Part shown: piece after piece, positions 1-10,899 of the stretch
Numbering within the stretch: the first letter of the stretch is position 1
Layout: each line of letters begins with the position of its first letter
DNA from: Gamsiella multidivaricata
Taxonomy: Eukaryota > Mortierellomycota > Mortierellomycetes > Mortierellales > Mortierellaceae
Length of the DNA: 64,000 nucleotides
Reading direction: 5' to 3'
Assembly: GCF_025024155.1 (NCBI RefSeq)
Contig: NW_026251729.1
Location: 248,001 to 312,000 of the forward strand
The notes under the pieces: model-generated
Told to the model about the DNA's origin: nothing
What the model saw: the letters and a program-made list of their open reading frames with translations, nothing else
Database searches by the model: none
Position numbers and translations under genes: made by a program

Positions 1-613
1 GCAAATACTAACTGGCTACCGCTTTCCTCACATTATATTACAGGCGCAAGATACCAAGAACGCACTCAAGTGGTGCACATCAACATTATCGCTGGACGAG
101 TCGAACGTGGATGGTCTGGTTGGACGGGGTATGGCGCATATGCTGAACGACGATTTCGAGCAAGCGGTCAATGATTTCACAGAGGCACAGAAACTCTCAG
201 ATGGACAGGACCGCGCTATCCACGAAAAATTAAGCAAGGCCCAACGGCTGTTGAAGCAATCGCAACAGAAGGACTATTACAAGATCTTGGGTGTGTCGCG
301 CAGTGCATCCGAACGGGAAATCAAGAAGGCGTTCCGTAAGCAGGCCAAGGAGTGGCACCCTGATACCTACCGTGGCGAACTCAAGCCAGATCAGGTGGAG
401 AAGAAGATGGCGTCGTTGAACGAGGCATATGAGGTACTGAGCGACCCAGAGTTGAGGGCACGGTTTGATAACGGTGATGATCCCAATGATCCCCAGGGAC
501 AACAGAATCCTTTCGGTCAAGGCTTCGGTGGTAATCCGTTCTTTTTCCAACAAGGAGGAAGCCCCTTCGGACAAGCCGGCGGAGGCGGATTCCAGTTCAA
601 CTTCCAGTTCTAA
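1..613 (+). CDS. TPR/J-domain co-chaperone, DNAJC3/P58IPK-like (3' exon, 5' partial)
   Basis: This is the last exon of a gene that begins outside the window. The exon opens after an acceptor (ttacag) ending at 43 and is open to the TAA at 611-613. The first part reads as the end of a helical TPR repeat (WCTSTLSLDESN, then GRGMAHMLNDDFEQAVNDF). A J domain follows, beginning KDYYKILGVSRSASEREIKKA, with the diagnostic HPD motif (EWHPD near 355-363) and a Gly/Phe-rich C-terminus ending FQFNFQF. Carboxy-terminal TPR plus J domain is the architecture of DNAJC3/P58IPK-type proteins, which stimulate Hsp70/BiP ATPase in the ER. The signal peptide would lie upstream, so ER location is from the family only. 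An internal GTG at 107 is not a start. Confidence 0.85.
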   Translation, partial: QILTGYRFPHIILQAQDTKNALKWCTSTLSLDESNVDGLVGRGMAHMLNDDFEQAVNDFTEAQKLSDGQDRAIHEKLSKAQRLLKQSQQKDYYKILGVSRSASEREIKKAFRKQAKEWHPDTYRGELKPDQVEKKMASLNEAYEVLSDPELRARFDNGDDPNDPQGQQNPFGQGFGGNPFFFQQGGSPFGQAGGGGFQFNFQF

Positions 614-1210
614 AGTCCAGTTCAAGTTAAATAGACAAAATAAAACGTTGAATAACCGGGACAGAGCTCAATACAGCCTTTTATACATCTACATTGATGC
701 GTGCAGACGAACCAAACGCAGGGCGACCAGGACGGCGGCAGGATCTCAGTGTACCGGGATTATCACGTGCATTGCGTATTGATGACTGTTACTTTTGCTT
801 TGCTTTTTTCTTTTTTTTTTTTTTTTCTCAGCAACACACTGGACTGGTTGCGGTGTGGTACATAGGTGCTTTCATCCTCCACCCTACCTCTTCAAAAGCT
901 ATACCCCAAACGGTAAAGACCAATTGGAGAACATACCTCTCTGTCATCAGAAGGATCCTCTTCCGACACGAAGCATGTCATGGAGTCTTTGTTTACGCGA
1001 GCAAGAGCTGGGATCAGGATCGGGAAACAAACGTGATGGGGCAAAGTGAGGACTTTTTGGACACGAGCGGTATTAGAACGCTGGATACAGCAATAGGATG
1101 GAACTGGCGTGGTTGGCGACATGGCATATCTATCCAGTTCCCCTCATTGACTAAAACTGGCACTAAAATATAACTTTGTTTCGCTATTGTTGGTTTTTGT
1201 CTGCAGACAG
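614..1210. other. Intergenic region
   Basis: No convincing gene is present. It holds the 3' flank of the J-domain gene, a T-run near 806-827, and a pyrimidine-rich stretch ending tttttgtctgcag just before the next start. That last stretch could be the 3' end of a 5'-UTR intron of the Myb gene. Short ORFs here have no recognisable protein character. Confidence 0.6.
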
Positions 1211-4027
1211 ATGGGTAACCAGACCACCATGGGGAGCCATAAGACCAAGCACGACAAAAAACGCGACGAGTCGTCCAAGAAACGAAAGAAGAGCCACAAG
1301 TCCGACAGAGATGGGGGAGTGGAGCATGAGCGGGCCCGAAAGAAGGCGCATGTCGCACCCACATCGACGTCGACACTGACACCGACGCCTGCAGCAGCAC
1401 CTACACCAGCATCTGCACCAGCACCAACATCAGTATCAGCATCAGCATTTGAGCGGCGAGCATCGGTAACGAGCATTATGACCCAAGTCAAAGCTGAGGA
1501 TATGCAGGGACTGGATAGTTTGGGCGGTATGTTGGACTCGGACGATGACAATGCGGATTCCTCGGACGACGATAATGACAGGAGCGCCAAAAATGCGGCT
1601 GCGGCTGCGGCTGTTGCTGTTCAAAGGAACAAGACGCTTACATTAGTGGGCGGGGCTGGTGCTAATGCCAATGCTAATGCTAGCGCAAAGCCAATTGGCG
1701 ACAAGGCGAAAGCGGTAAAGACAAGTTCTAAAGCTGGAGCTACCGGAACTGGAACTGGAACTGGAGCCGGAGTGACGAGTTCGAGGTTGACGTTTGAGCA
1801 GATCATGAGTATGCCCGACAAAAACCCTGGCGAGGGCAGCGGCAGCGGCAGCGGAAAGCATAAGAAGAAGCAGACAGTAGTCGATAAGGTCAACGCCAAT
1901 GATAAGGGCAGCGATGAAGCCGAGAAGGCGAAGAAGGATACCAAGGACCGCGAAATCAAGGATCGCAAGAGCGACAAGTCGAACAAGAAGGATCGAAGCA
2001 GCGGTCCCGCCTCAGTGGATGCCATGGAGGATCGATTGAAGGTTGATATGGCCCTGCATTCAGATAACCCCCTGCACACCAAATGGTTGTTGGCTCACGA
2101 ACTGAAGGAGCAAGGTACGGAAAGAGGTCTTTTATTTCGTTGCTGAAACAATGAACGTTCAGGAGTGTCCGCTCTCTTGAACACTGAATGACCCACTCAC
2201 ATACGGTATTTCACATCCGTCTCCCTATCCTCTCGTCTGGAATATCTACAGGCATCACGTACCATAAGGGCAACTTCAGCGCTCAAGAGGATAGGATCAT
2301 TCGTGAGACCGTCCGCGATTACATTGCCCGAAACAACAAGCCTGAGGACTTGGTCGAACGGTGGTTCTCAGAACAGCAGGGATATACACGCGCGGACAAG
2401 AACGGACTGGCGGCATTGTGGACCGAGATTGGTGCGTTCACAGTCTGGTCTTCATCAGAAACGTACAGCGACCGAGGAACATGTTTATTAATAGCTTTTT
2501 TTCTTTTCTTTTTTTTTTTTTTTGTCATTTGTTTATTTACTTTGAATGCTAGCCGTTCGTCTGGAGACCCGCCCTTTGCTGAACATTTACCTCCACGCCC
2601 GCCGAATGTATCATAACCAGAACAATGTTGGAATATGGACGAAAGAGGATGACGCGAAGCTGCTCGAGCTATACCAGCAACACCAGGGTCAATGGACGAC
2701 CATCGGTCAAAGCCTCGGCCGCATCGCCGATAGCTGTCGTGATCGGTATCGGAACCATCTGAAGGTCAAGGACACAATGGTCGTCGGCACCTGGTCGAAG
2801 GAGGAGGACGAACAGCTCCTCGATATTATGCACGAACAGGCGCTCAGACAGGGCAAGGCGACTGTGCTGGAATCGGATCATATGTGGACATCAATCTCGG
2901 AAAAGATGGAAGGCACGCGCTCGAGACATCAGGTTCGCCATCGGTATTCGTTTGCGCTGTTGCCTCGGCTGCAAAAGGGAGGCCTGACCTGGACAAAGGC
3001 TGGAGCTGCGGTCGCGGCGCAGAAAGCAGCTGAAAAGGCGAAGGCATCGTCCGTCGAGTTGGAGGCCCACAAAGGCCCCTCTCTTAATTATGATCGGCAA
3101 TTGCAGCTAGATACCACCAAACACATTGTGGAGCGAGGATATCGGAGACACAGGGAGGTGGAGTTTCCCCAATTTGCCGAGGAACTGAAGAAGCAGGTGC
3201 AGGAAAGCAACGAGATCCAGGTCGCAAAATTCACGAAAGCGAAGGGCCAGCTGAAGAAACAGAAAAAGCCGCTCGTGGAGGACGGCGACTGCTCTGCAAC
3301 GACATTCAAAGCGGCTATGGCGGCTATGAAGGCGGCGCTCGTGGCGGCCCAAGAGGAATCAGCATACACGGTGAAGACGATGATGACCGCACCTGCGATG
3401 AGTCGCAGGATCCTTAGTAGGCGCAAGAAAGTCGAGAATTACAATCAGCTACCGTATGAGGAGATGATCAAGCAGCTGCAGAAGATAGTCGTGCAATCCC
3501 TGGATAAGGCCGGTAAGCGTCTGGAGGAAAAGATGCCTGGTCGAAAGTTGCCCAAGACCACGGTGGAGATGTTTCAGGAACATCTAGTGTATTATGCACA
3601 AGTTGCTGCTCTGGAGACGCTCTTGAGAGAGTTTCCGGCGTTGCATGAGGCATTGCAGAACCATCGGAGCGCTCTTATGCCCGTTGATGAATATTTGGGC
3701 GTGTCTACAGCTGTGATGGAAAGTGCGGTGGAAGCAGCTGTGACCAAGGCAGGGGGAGACAAGTCTCTGCAGAGGCAATTGAAACAGCAGTTGGCTGACC
3801 GGAATCTGGCCGAGAAGCTTCTTAGCGATGCGATGGTCGCGGCTGGGTTGCCTCAGATCCCTGAGCGGCGGATGGTCAAGAAACCTAGGAAGCGAAGTCG
3901 GCCGCTGGCGAGGTCGAGCGAGATCGTGGACGATTCGGACGATTCCTTGACGGACGAGATTATGGAGGAGGCGGATGAGATTGTGGAGGACTCGGATGTG
4001 TCTTCTTCGAGCGAAAGCAACGATTGA
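1211..4027 (+). CDS. Myb/SANT DNA-binding protein, Reb1/TTF1-like
   Basis: Three exons, 1211-2114, 2252-2431 and 2553-4027, join in frame to 852 codons. Junctions are caag/gtacgg..ctacag and gattg/gtgcgt..gctag. The N-terminus (about 300 residues) is Lys/Ser/Ala-rich and low-complexity, with a KHKKKQ cluster that could be a nuclear signal. The conserved part is a Myb repeat (GIWTKEDDAKLLELYQQHQ, W..IGQSLGR, RDRYRNHL) followed at once by a second (GTWSKEEDEQLLDIM). This tandem order is that of Reb1/TTF1/DMTF1 factors, which bind rDNA terminators and act in Pol I termination and replication-fork arrest. The C-terminus is basic (KKPRKRSR) then acidic. The start at 1211 is the first ATG after a candidate acceptor; 1229 is an alternative. 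The exact orthologue is not certain. Confidence 0.8.
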
Positions 4028-4255
4028 GAAAAGCAATCATTTGACCCGTATCACCATTTCATTTTGGTTAATTTCTCATGCATATCGCGTTGAACAATGC
4101 ATATTGGACATTGCAATAAACTTGGAATTGATTGCCACCTTTTTCTTTTTCTTTTCTTTTCCTTTCTTTTCCTTTCTTTTTGTTGAAAAGGACAGTCGAG
4201 GCTGGAATGTTTGTATTTGTATTTGAGCGGTTGTTGTGTATGATAAAAAGATAGT

Positions 4256-5235
4256 CTAGACAAGCTTGTTGAAGTATTTTGGAACGGCCTAAAAGATGAA
4301 CGAACAAGAAAGAGAGGAGAAAGACTCTGGTCGGTAAATGTTTCTTGGAACAAACACAGCAGAAATGCAATTGAGAACACCATCCACGATCCGTCCCCTT
4401 TGTCTGGAATGCAAAAAAAAATATCCAGGAACCCTGATTGGCGACTGTGCTTCTGTCGCCTTGTTTCTTCCACTGCTGCCGCTGTGTATATCCATTGATG
4501 AACGATCTGGATTCCGAGTCATAATGGTCGCGTTCCGATGGCATAAAGTGACTTACGCATTCGTTGACGCAGTGGAGGAAGTGGTACAACTCCTCGATGC
4601 AGTCCTCGTGGGCGCCTTCCTCCTGAACACGGCGGGTGCACTCATCGAGGTGGTGCTTCAATGGCAAGCAGGCAGCAGTCTCACCGCAAGCTATCAATCG
4701 TAATTGTGAGAAAGAAAAAATAGGGAATTTTACTCAGTAACAGAAACGAGCTAGGAAATAAGGACGAATCAGGCGATGAGAGTTGGGAAGAGAGTGTAAC
4801 GTCCACGTTCTTAGGAAGCCACACATTGATGATGAAGGGAAAAGTGATCCCGATCATCGGTGTTTGTTCACATATTGTCGATGCTGGTGCTGGTGATCAA
4901 CCGCGGAAAGAAACAAACTTCGGAAATCATCTCCGCGTGTATGTTGTTGTATTTTGTCCTGCTGCCAGTGAGTTGTGATGGCGAGGCCTTTTCCGTGAGT
5001 CAATCGACTTTCACTGTGGCATTCTCGCGATTCGACGCGGTTGCAGTTGGGAAAGATCCGAATAAGAATAAACGAACTTACCCTCCTCAATCTCGGGCTT
5101 GATGTCCTCTGGCTCCTCTTCTTCCTCCTCAGCAGCAGGAGCAGCCTCCTCCTCCTGTTCGGCAGGGGCAGCCTCCTCCTCGTGCTTCTCCTCCGCATAG
5201 ACAGCAGGGAACAGATCGGTGATGAAGCTCAACAT
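4256..5235 (-). CDS. QCR6: Cytochrome b-c1 complex subunit 6 (acidic hinge protein)
   Basis: Exons are 5082-5235, 4557-4690 and 4256-4288 on the minus strand, totalling 107 codons including the stop. The product starts MLSFITDLFPAVYAEE, has a long Glu/Ala run typical of the hinge subunit, then the conserved Cys-paired helical hairpin (ACGETAACLPLKHHLDEC, then IEELYHFLHCVNEC). The last exon of 11 codons encodes AVPKYFNKLV-stop, matching the short C-terminal CVxPK-x-F-x-x-L ending of the family. QCR6 sits on the intermembrane-space face of complex III and supports cytochrome c1 to cytochrome c electron transfer. The splice phases close exactly and the four spaced Cys residues are kept, so the gene looks intact. 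Confidence 0.93.
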
Positions 5236-5846
5236 GGTGGTTTTGTTGTTCTGTGAGAGAGAGCGGGGGGAGGGAGAAAATAGATGGAGTAGTGTTGGAA
5301 TTGGGCGGGTGTTCAAGGAAAAAAAAGCGGATCCGTTTCCGTTCGCATACAACCAAACCCCCGGATGAAAACAGGACTATCTAGGCGCTATCTACGTCAT
5401 CGTAAATTCATCAACGCCCCCCTGTAATCAGCACGTGTGTGTGTGGCCGTACACACAAAATGCTAAAGTTCCATCTTTCTTCTTTTTTTGCGAGTAGTGG
5501 CGCTGGTTCCAACAATCACCCCTTCGGCCATCTCTTGCCCTGGACTTCTTGACCCCATCCATGGGTATCTACCATCTGCCGTGACGGGGTGAAGATAGAG
5601 TGGTCGTTCCTGGTGCAATAGGTACTCTCAGGCAATGTTGGACATGTTTTCGGCCGCCATCACATCTCTGTGGCGAGACCTTTTTTTATGCAGAAAGGAA
5701 AGGCACCCGTGGAGAGGCTGACGAAGGATTTGAAGGGTTCTGGCAGAACAACGATTTTGAACCCATAATACATTCATATATTCGTATATCCGTGAACTCG
5801 CGAAAAGAAAGTATCCTCATCCCTTCTACTCTCGTTCTGACCCTGC
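5236..5846. other. Intergenic region between QCR6 and DCN1
   Basis: This region contains the QCR6 promoter on the minus strand and the 3' flank of DCN1. A short plus-strand reading frame at 5600-5896 overlaps the last DCN1 exon antisense and has no protein signature. Nothing else is supported. Confidence 0.6.
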
Positions 5847-7474
5847 TTAATCTTGATCCAAGGTTGTGCGGCCGTATTCCACAAAGTCGTCGATAAGAAC
5901 AGGCCAGGCACCTAGAGATACAATAAAACAGGCAGCTTAGCAAGAGCAATTACAAAAATACAAGACCAGAGAACAACCCAATTGTAACTCCATAACATAC
6001 CCTCATCGTCATAGTTAGAGAAATGGGGATCAACCTGATTCACGAAATCCAAAAGCTATGCACATTTGGCAGAAGAGAAGAATTTCAGCTGAGGCATTGT
6101 CCAGGTAGTTTACAAGATAAGAATGCCAAAGCTCGCTACTTACCAGATACCATGTGTCCTTGGATATGGAGCGACCATACTTGTTTTGAACGAAATCGCA
6201 CCACATCTCCAGTCTAGGAAAACGATCTTTCAATAGCAGCATCCAAAATGGAATAGCGACATCCAATGCTACAGGAAAATATAGAGAAAAAAATATATAT
6301 TAGTGGGGTTGTAGTACAGGATATCATGTTCCTGAACACCGAAAAAAGGACAATAGAGCTGGTACATACGCAAACTCTTTTGGTTCTCGCTCAGTCCGAA
6401 CGTGAACGCAAAATGGTAAATCTCCCTGAAAGCAGCGTCATCCTTGAGCTCCTGGCGCAATTTTGGAATCGAGTCCTTCATCTTTTCAATCGTATCGCAC
6501 CTATTAAAACGCATAAATAAATAAAAAGAAGGAACAATAAGACAGCCATTAGTAAACACTTGCCTTTCCTCGTTTCAAAATGGACACGACAACGATAAAG
6601 ACATGCCCCATACCCAAGCTTGGTCCAGCCTTCAACAAATCCGGACCGAGTGAATTCGCACATATTCTCCGCCTTGAGGTGCCAGGCCATAACCAACATG
6701 ACAACGTCTGTAGGATCAACATCCAGATCCGCACAGAACTTTTCCATGCCCTCGATCAAAATCTCGTCCGGTTCATCTATAAAAATCAAAAGCGTAACAA
6801 GGAGAGAACAACATTTGCCAATTAAGCAACTGGCACAGCAAAAAAGCAAATTGGAAGACACAAAAAAAAAGAGCGCAGCCATGACCTTATCTGCTGCCAA
6901 TGTGAGAAATCGATACATACCCTTGTACCTGTCAAAGACCTCGTTGATTCGCTTGACATTAACTGGTGCTGCCTTGGGTTTGCTCTGGAGCGCAGCAGAA
7001 GAGCTTCCGCTACCGAAGAAGTTGTTCACTGCCGTTTGGACGTCCCACTTGCAGTCACTGAGCAAAGAGATGGCTGTTGATTCCCTATTTGGATGTTGGA
7101 TATGATGTGCGATGTTAGATTGGTTATTAATCCTGAAATTATCGCAATAGCCATTCAGGTTATACTTCTGTATCAAAATTGACTTGCCTGATGTTGGTGA
7201 TCGAGACGAGTGTCTGGACCCTGGAGCGCTGATCCTGGCTGAGAGTATTCTGTCAGGGCGTTTGTAATTTTCCGGGGTGAGCAGTGTGCCAAAAGGTGCA
7301 GACAGGGACAGAGGGACAAATCGACAATGCAGATCCGACGCGGCACATCAAGGAGAGACAGGAGGCAAGATAGGAAGCAGTAGTGAGTCATGTATGTCCT
7401 TCAGTGCGGGATCTCCTTTCTTGAGGCTGAGGTTGACATAAACAGGTATCATCAGCGCCTCGATCCTTTACCAT
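5847..7474 (-). CDS. DCN1: DCN1-like cullin neddylation protein
   Basis: Eight minus-strand exons: 7472-7474, 7188-7249, 7084-6921, 6776-6614, 6500-6370, 6268-6144, 6055-6001 and 5911-5847. They sum to 256 codons. The N-terminal UBA-like part reads NTLSQDQRSRVQTLVSIT then LLSDCKWDVQTAVNNFF. The PONY/potentiating-neddylation domain follows (DVVMLVMAWHLKAENMCEF, LDVAIPFWMLLLKDRFP, KDTWYLLLDFVNQ), ending with the family signature NYDDEGAWPVLIDDFVEY. DCN1 binds Nedd8-E2 (Ubc12) and cullin and promotes cullin neddylation. Two oddities appear: exon 1 is just the ATG, because the next exon is preceded in frame by TGA, and the intron after exon 2 has a GC donor (cag/GCAAGT). The ATG-only exon is inferred from frame and donor fit (ATG/GTAAAG); the GC donor is required to keep the UBA frame. 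Confidence 0.9.
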
Positions 7475-7876
7475 GGTCTGTGGGGCTTGAGTGTGAAGAC
7501 GTGAAGAGAAGAATGTGGACGCGACTGTGGCAGTAAGAAGAAAAGGTAGGAAGCGATAAGGGGAGGGAGGGAGAGAAAAGAATTAGAAGAAAAAGAAGAT
7601 CGTCTGAGGAGCGAAAGGAGGAGTTGATGGGAGATGAAAAGATGTCGAGGAGGGGGCGGGGTGGTGGAGCTGCGGCCGGCCCTCCCAGTGGGCCTGTGAC
7701 TGCACACATCCCAATTTTGATTAACCACTCAGACTATTGGGTTCATACGTTGCTGCCACCGTCGGAGGGAACAAAACAGCAGCAACAAATGGCGCACCTT
7801 TTTCTTTTCTCTCCATCCATTCATTCTCCACTCTTCATTCTTCCCTTTCTGCTCCCCAGCCCACAAGCCCTTCGTC
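7475..7876. promoter_or_regulatory. Divergent promoter between DCN1 and CHZ1
   Basis: About 400 bp separates the divergently read DCN1 (-) and CHZ1 (+) start codons. The sequence is purine-rich on the plus strand around 7540-7660 and C/T-rich at 7800-7860, just before the CHZ1 ATG. I see no TATA box of good quality. Confidence 0.45.
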
Positions 7877-8694
7877 ATGTCTAATGCGTATGCGCATGCT
7901 CTTCCTCTTTGTCTTTCTTCACGTGCAATTGCTTGTATTTCGCGTAGCCGCGCATTTACTTTGTCAGGACCTGTCGGTTTTAGTTTCACCTTCCTCACAA
8001 GGAACCCTCTCTTCCCTTACCACCGTTGTCTAATTAGACCCGCTGAAGCCGTCAATGTTGCCGCTGGAAAGCGTAAGGCTGAAGGTAAGAGAAACTGGGA
8101 TCAAATACCGCGTTTATTGATCTAGAGGGAATTAAAATTGCTTCATCGCATATCGCATATCGCATAACACCCTTAGAGCAAGCTGCACCCATAACTACGA
8201 AGCGCTCGGTCGCCTCGAGTTCATCCTCAAAATTCAATGACCAAGAAGACGACAGCGCACAGGAGGATGACGATCTCGGTAAAGTGAAACAAACAACTGT
8301 TCTCAGTATTGACCGACAAACACTATCGTTCTTTGCAGCCTTTCACTCTAACAAAAGAATATGCCTTTCGAAAATAGATGAGGACCTCGACTTTTTGGAT
8401 ACCTCCAATATCATCCACTCTGGACGTCGCACTCGCGGCGTTAAGATCGACTTTACAAAGGTTCCTCAGGATGACCTTTCCGATGATGATGATGAAGAGG
8501 ACGAGGCTGCTGTCCCCCCAGAGGCTGGAGACGACGAGGATGAGGAGGACGATGACGATGACGATGACGCTGACGCTGAGGACGAGGAAGAGGAGCGGGA
8601 GACCCGAGTGGGCGGATCATCTTCAACATCAACAGAAGTAGCCTCAACAGGAGAGCCCAAATCGGCAGAAAGCAATGCAGGGGATGAGGTATAA
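7877..8694 (+). CDS. CHZ1: Histone H2A.Z-specific chaperone CHZ1-like
   Basis: Four exons, 7877-7887, 8038-8084, 8177-8278 and 8378-8694, give 158 residues. Exon 1 is only 11 nt (ATG TCT AAT GC). The diagnostic CHZ motif is in the last exon: SGRRTRGVKIDFTKV, flanked N-terminally by acidic DEDLDFLD and C-terminally by long Asp/Glu runs. In CHZ1 this basic motif between acidic stretches binds the H2A.Z-H2B dimer and delivers it to SWR1 in the nucleus. Length and charge pattern fit yeast CHZ1 (about 150 residues). Exon 1 rests on frame closure (GC/A restores Ala-Pro) and donor/acceptor fit, so the first four residues are less certain than the rest. Confidence 0.85.
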
Positions 8695-8819
8695 ACCACT
8701 CCTGTTGCCCAATGGTGTCTTGATCTCCTCTTACGGACCCAGTCGCTAATAAAAGATACCGTATAAGGCATTAATGGCGGCTTATCGAATTGTGTGTGTC
8801 TTGCTGAACTGAATTATGT

Positions 8820-9170
8820 ATGTACAGTACGTATGGCAAATATGGCACACGCACCGCCCCCATTGTCACGAAACCCGACATCGTTGAGCCCGACCTACTT
8901 CCCAACCTGATACACACCCTCCTCAACAAACGCAAGCACATGAAGCTGGGCTATCTCGTTATGAAGAACTCGACCTACAAAGACACTGGCATGTCCTGAG
9001 ACGACGCCCGACAACGTGAAGATGACTTTTTTTAAATCATCGCCGGAATGGACGCAGGTGCCGGATGCACGCAAGGGACGAGTTAACGAAGGGTATGGCT
9101 CCCATTCGTCTTCAGGATTCCTCAGCTTTCTTGGGGGATATGGCTGGGGTACGGTGTGGGCATGACTCGC
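8820..9170 (+). pseudogene. Dynamin-family GTPase remnant
   Basis: A reading frame runs through 8829-8998 (YGKYGTRTAPIVTKPD, then LLNKRKHMKLGYLVMKNS, then GMS) and meets a TGA at 8997-8999. The same frame continues past the stop with DDARQREDDFF to a second stop created in a T-run at 9033. A shifted frame then continues FKSSPEWTQVPDARKGRVNEGYG. The series Thr-Lys-Pro-Asp, LKLGY.VMKN, FF and P-x-W-x-x-VP-x-x-RKGR resembles the end of the dynamin G domain and start of the middle region in fungal dynamin/Mx-like proteins. No P-loop, start codon or downstream GED is present. I read it as a decayed fragment with one nonsense codon and one frameshift. Assignment is by motif memory only. Confidence 0.5.
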
Positions 9171-9289
9171 GGGCCCTTTCTATTTCTTTCGCTGCCTGCT
9201 CTTCTAATTTTCATTCTCATTTTTTATTTCCTCGGACAACAAGATAACGACCACATACGATACTCGCAATATGATTTAGACTTCACGCT

Positions 9290-10517
9290 CTATATGTCAA
9301 ACTCGTGCTTTCTGATCTCAATGGTTTCGATGGTTTCCTTCCACAATCTCTCTGCAAGTATATCTCCATCCTCCCCCTCCACGATTGGGTTGACCTTGGC
9401 CGGGCAACACGAGGAATAGTACTGGCCATTTTGTGCTCCATTCTCGATTCCGCACTCTGGTGCCACCGCGGCATAAACTGTCGTCTTTGAACCTTCCGTG
9501 ATGTTCCTCGCTACAACGGCTCCCATAATGCCAAACACGACGGTGGACCTAATCCTTTGAAGCAGCGACTGATCACTTTTACTGGCGAACTCTGAAGAAA
9601 CCAAGCCCGGGTTGATAACGCTAACGGAGATCTTACGATCTTCTGGGTGACTGGATTCATGGAGATGGCGAGCAAGGCTTCGTGCAAAGAGCACGTTCAT
9701 CAGCTTGGAAACGTGATAGCGATTCTTGAGAGATGCGGTGTTTGTGGCGTCGTCCATCGTCTTGACAATGCTTGGTGTATCCCTCTCTGGGAACTGGGTC
9801 CAGTGGTGAACCTCAGAAGCGACAATCACGATGCGGGGATATGTGGAGGCATTCTGGGAGGCCGTCGTACGAATGATAGGCAAAAGAAGAAGCGTCAAGA
9901 GTACCGTTCCTAGGTGGTTGGTGGCAAACCTGGAATGAAGAGGTCAGCTTCATCACCTGCATCGACATATAGGATGTGTATGTGGATTTGGAAACGATAT
10001 GGATGCGGAGATTAATGCTTACACTGCCTCGTGGCCATCCTCGCTCAAGGTGAATTTGCTGAGCCATCCAATGCCGGCATTGTTGATCAAAATGTGCAGA
10101 GGAAGACCACTCTCTTGATACCGCTTAGCAAATGCTCGACAGGATGCGAAGGATGCCAAGTTCAGTTCTTGAGCCTCGATGATAACGTCATTGGTATTTG
10201 TGCTCGCCTTAATGCTACGAATAGCTTCTTCCGCCTTGGACATGTTCCTGCAGGCCAGAATGATTCGGGAAGGACCCATTTCAACGAGATGGCGGACTGT
10301 ACCATAGCCTATACCTGCACATCTCAATTAAAGTACACAACATTAATACTGGAGCTGGACTGTGTTAATGCGCGTGTCGACGAAGTAGGCTCCATTGTCT
10401 ATCTGTCTTACCGACATTACTGCCTGTCACCACGATAGTTTTTCCATTCAAGTTAACTGGAGTTATCTCTAGTTTAGCGAATTGATCGTTGAGGAACTCT
10501 TTGAATGAGAGAGACAT
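9290..10517 (-). CDS. Short-chain dehydrogenase/reductase (retinol dehydrogenase/WWOX-like)
   Basis: Exons 10517-10412, 10314-10023 and 9929-9290 join in frame to 345 residues. The Rossmann cofactor motif is split by intron 1 and restored by splicing (TGSNVGIG, residues about 31-38). The NNAG motif (INNAGIG) is in exon 2. The catalytic pair is the Ser in IVASEVHHW and YHVSK in exon 3, giving Ser...Tyr-x-x-x-Lys. An NPG motif (INPGLV) follows. This is a classical SDR with an NADP-type glycine motif, closest in style to retinol dehydrogenase 11-13 and WW-domain oxidoreductases. The substrate cannot be told from sequence. No signal peptide or clear membrane anchor is seen. The gene ends just beyond the dynamin remnant. 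Confidence 0.85.
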
Positions 10518-10563
10518 TTTTTTGGTGTGTTTGGGTTGAAGATACCAGGGCGATGCGTCGAGA

Positions 10564-10572
10564 CCTTTTATA
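10564..10572 (-). promoter_or_regulatory. TATA-like box of the SDR gene
   Basis: TATAAAAGG on the minus strand lies about 50 nt upstream of the SDR start codon at 10517. Position and sequence fit a core promoter, but a TSS is not proven. Confidence 0.5.
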
Positions 10573-10890
10573 CTTCAGTCGCCTCTCTTTGTATCACTAG
10601 GCAACGTTCTCATTACGCGTTACACACGTAACTGCTGGGTATATTATTTTCCGGGCGAAACTGAAATGCATTTGATCTTACACTCGGTGATCGGACTGCG
10701 CAGATTTGTTGGTCTGATTGCGGCCCGCGGCTCGTGGCCCACAACACATCGTAAATGGTGTGCGTATAAGTGTCCAAAAGTACGTGTCCACACACGATAT
10801 TCATTAACCAACTTTAAATTAAGTTTCAGAGGTAATGCAAAATACGTTTCGCGTTTCTATGCTTTCGTGATTCGAGTAGGTAACTCTCGC
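10573..10890. other. Intergenic left flank of the transposon
   Basis: Upstream sequence of the SDR gene leading to the target duplication at 10891. No gene is supported. Confidence 0.5.
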
Positions 10891-10899
10891 ACATTTCTG

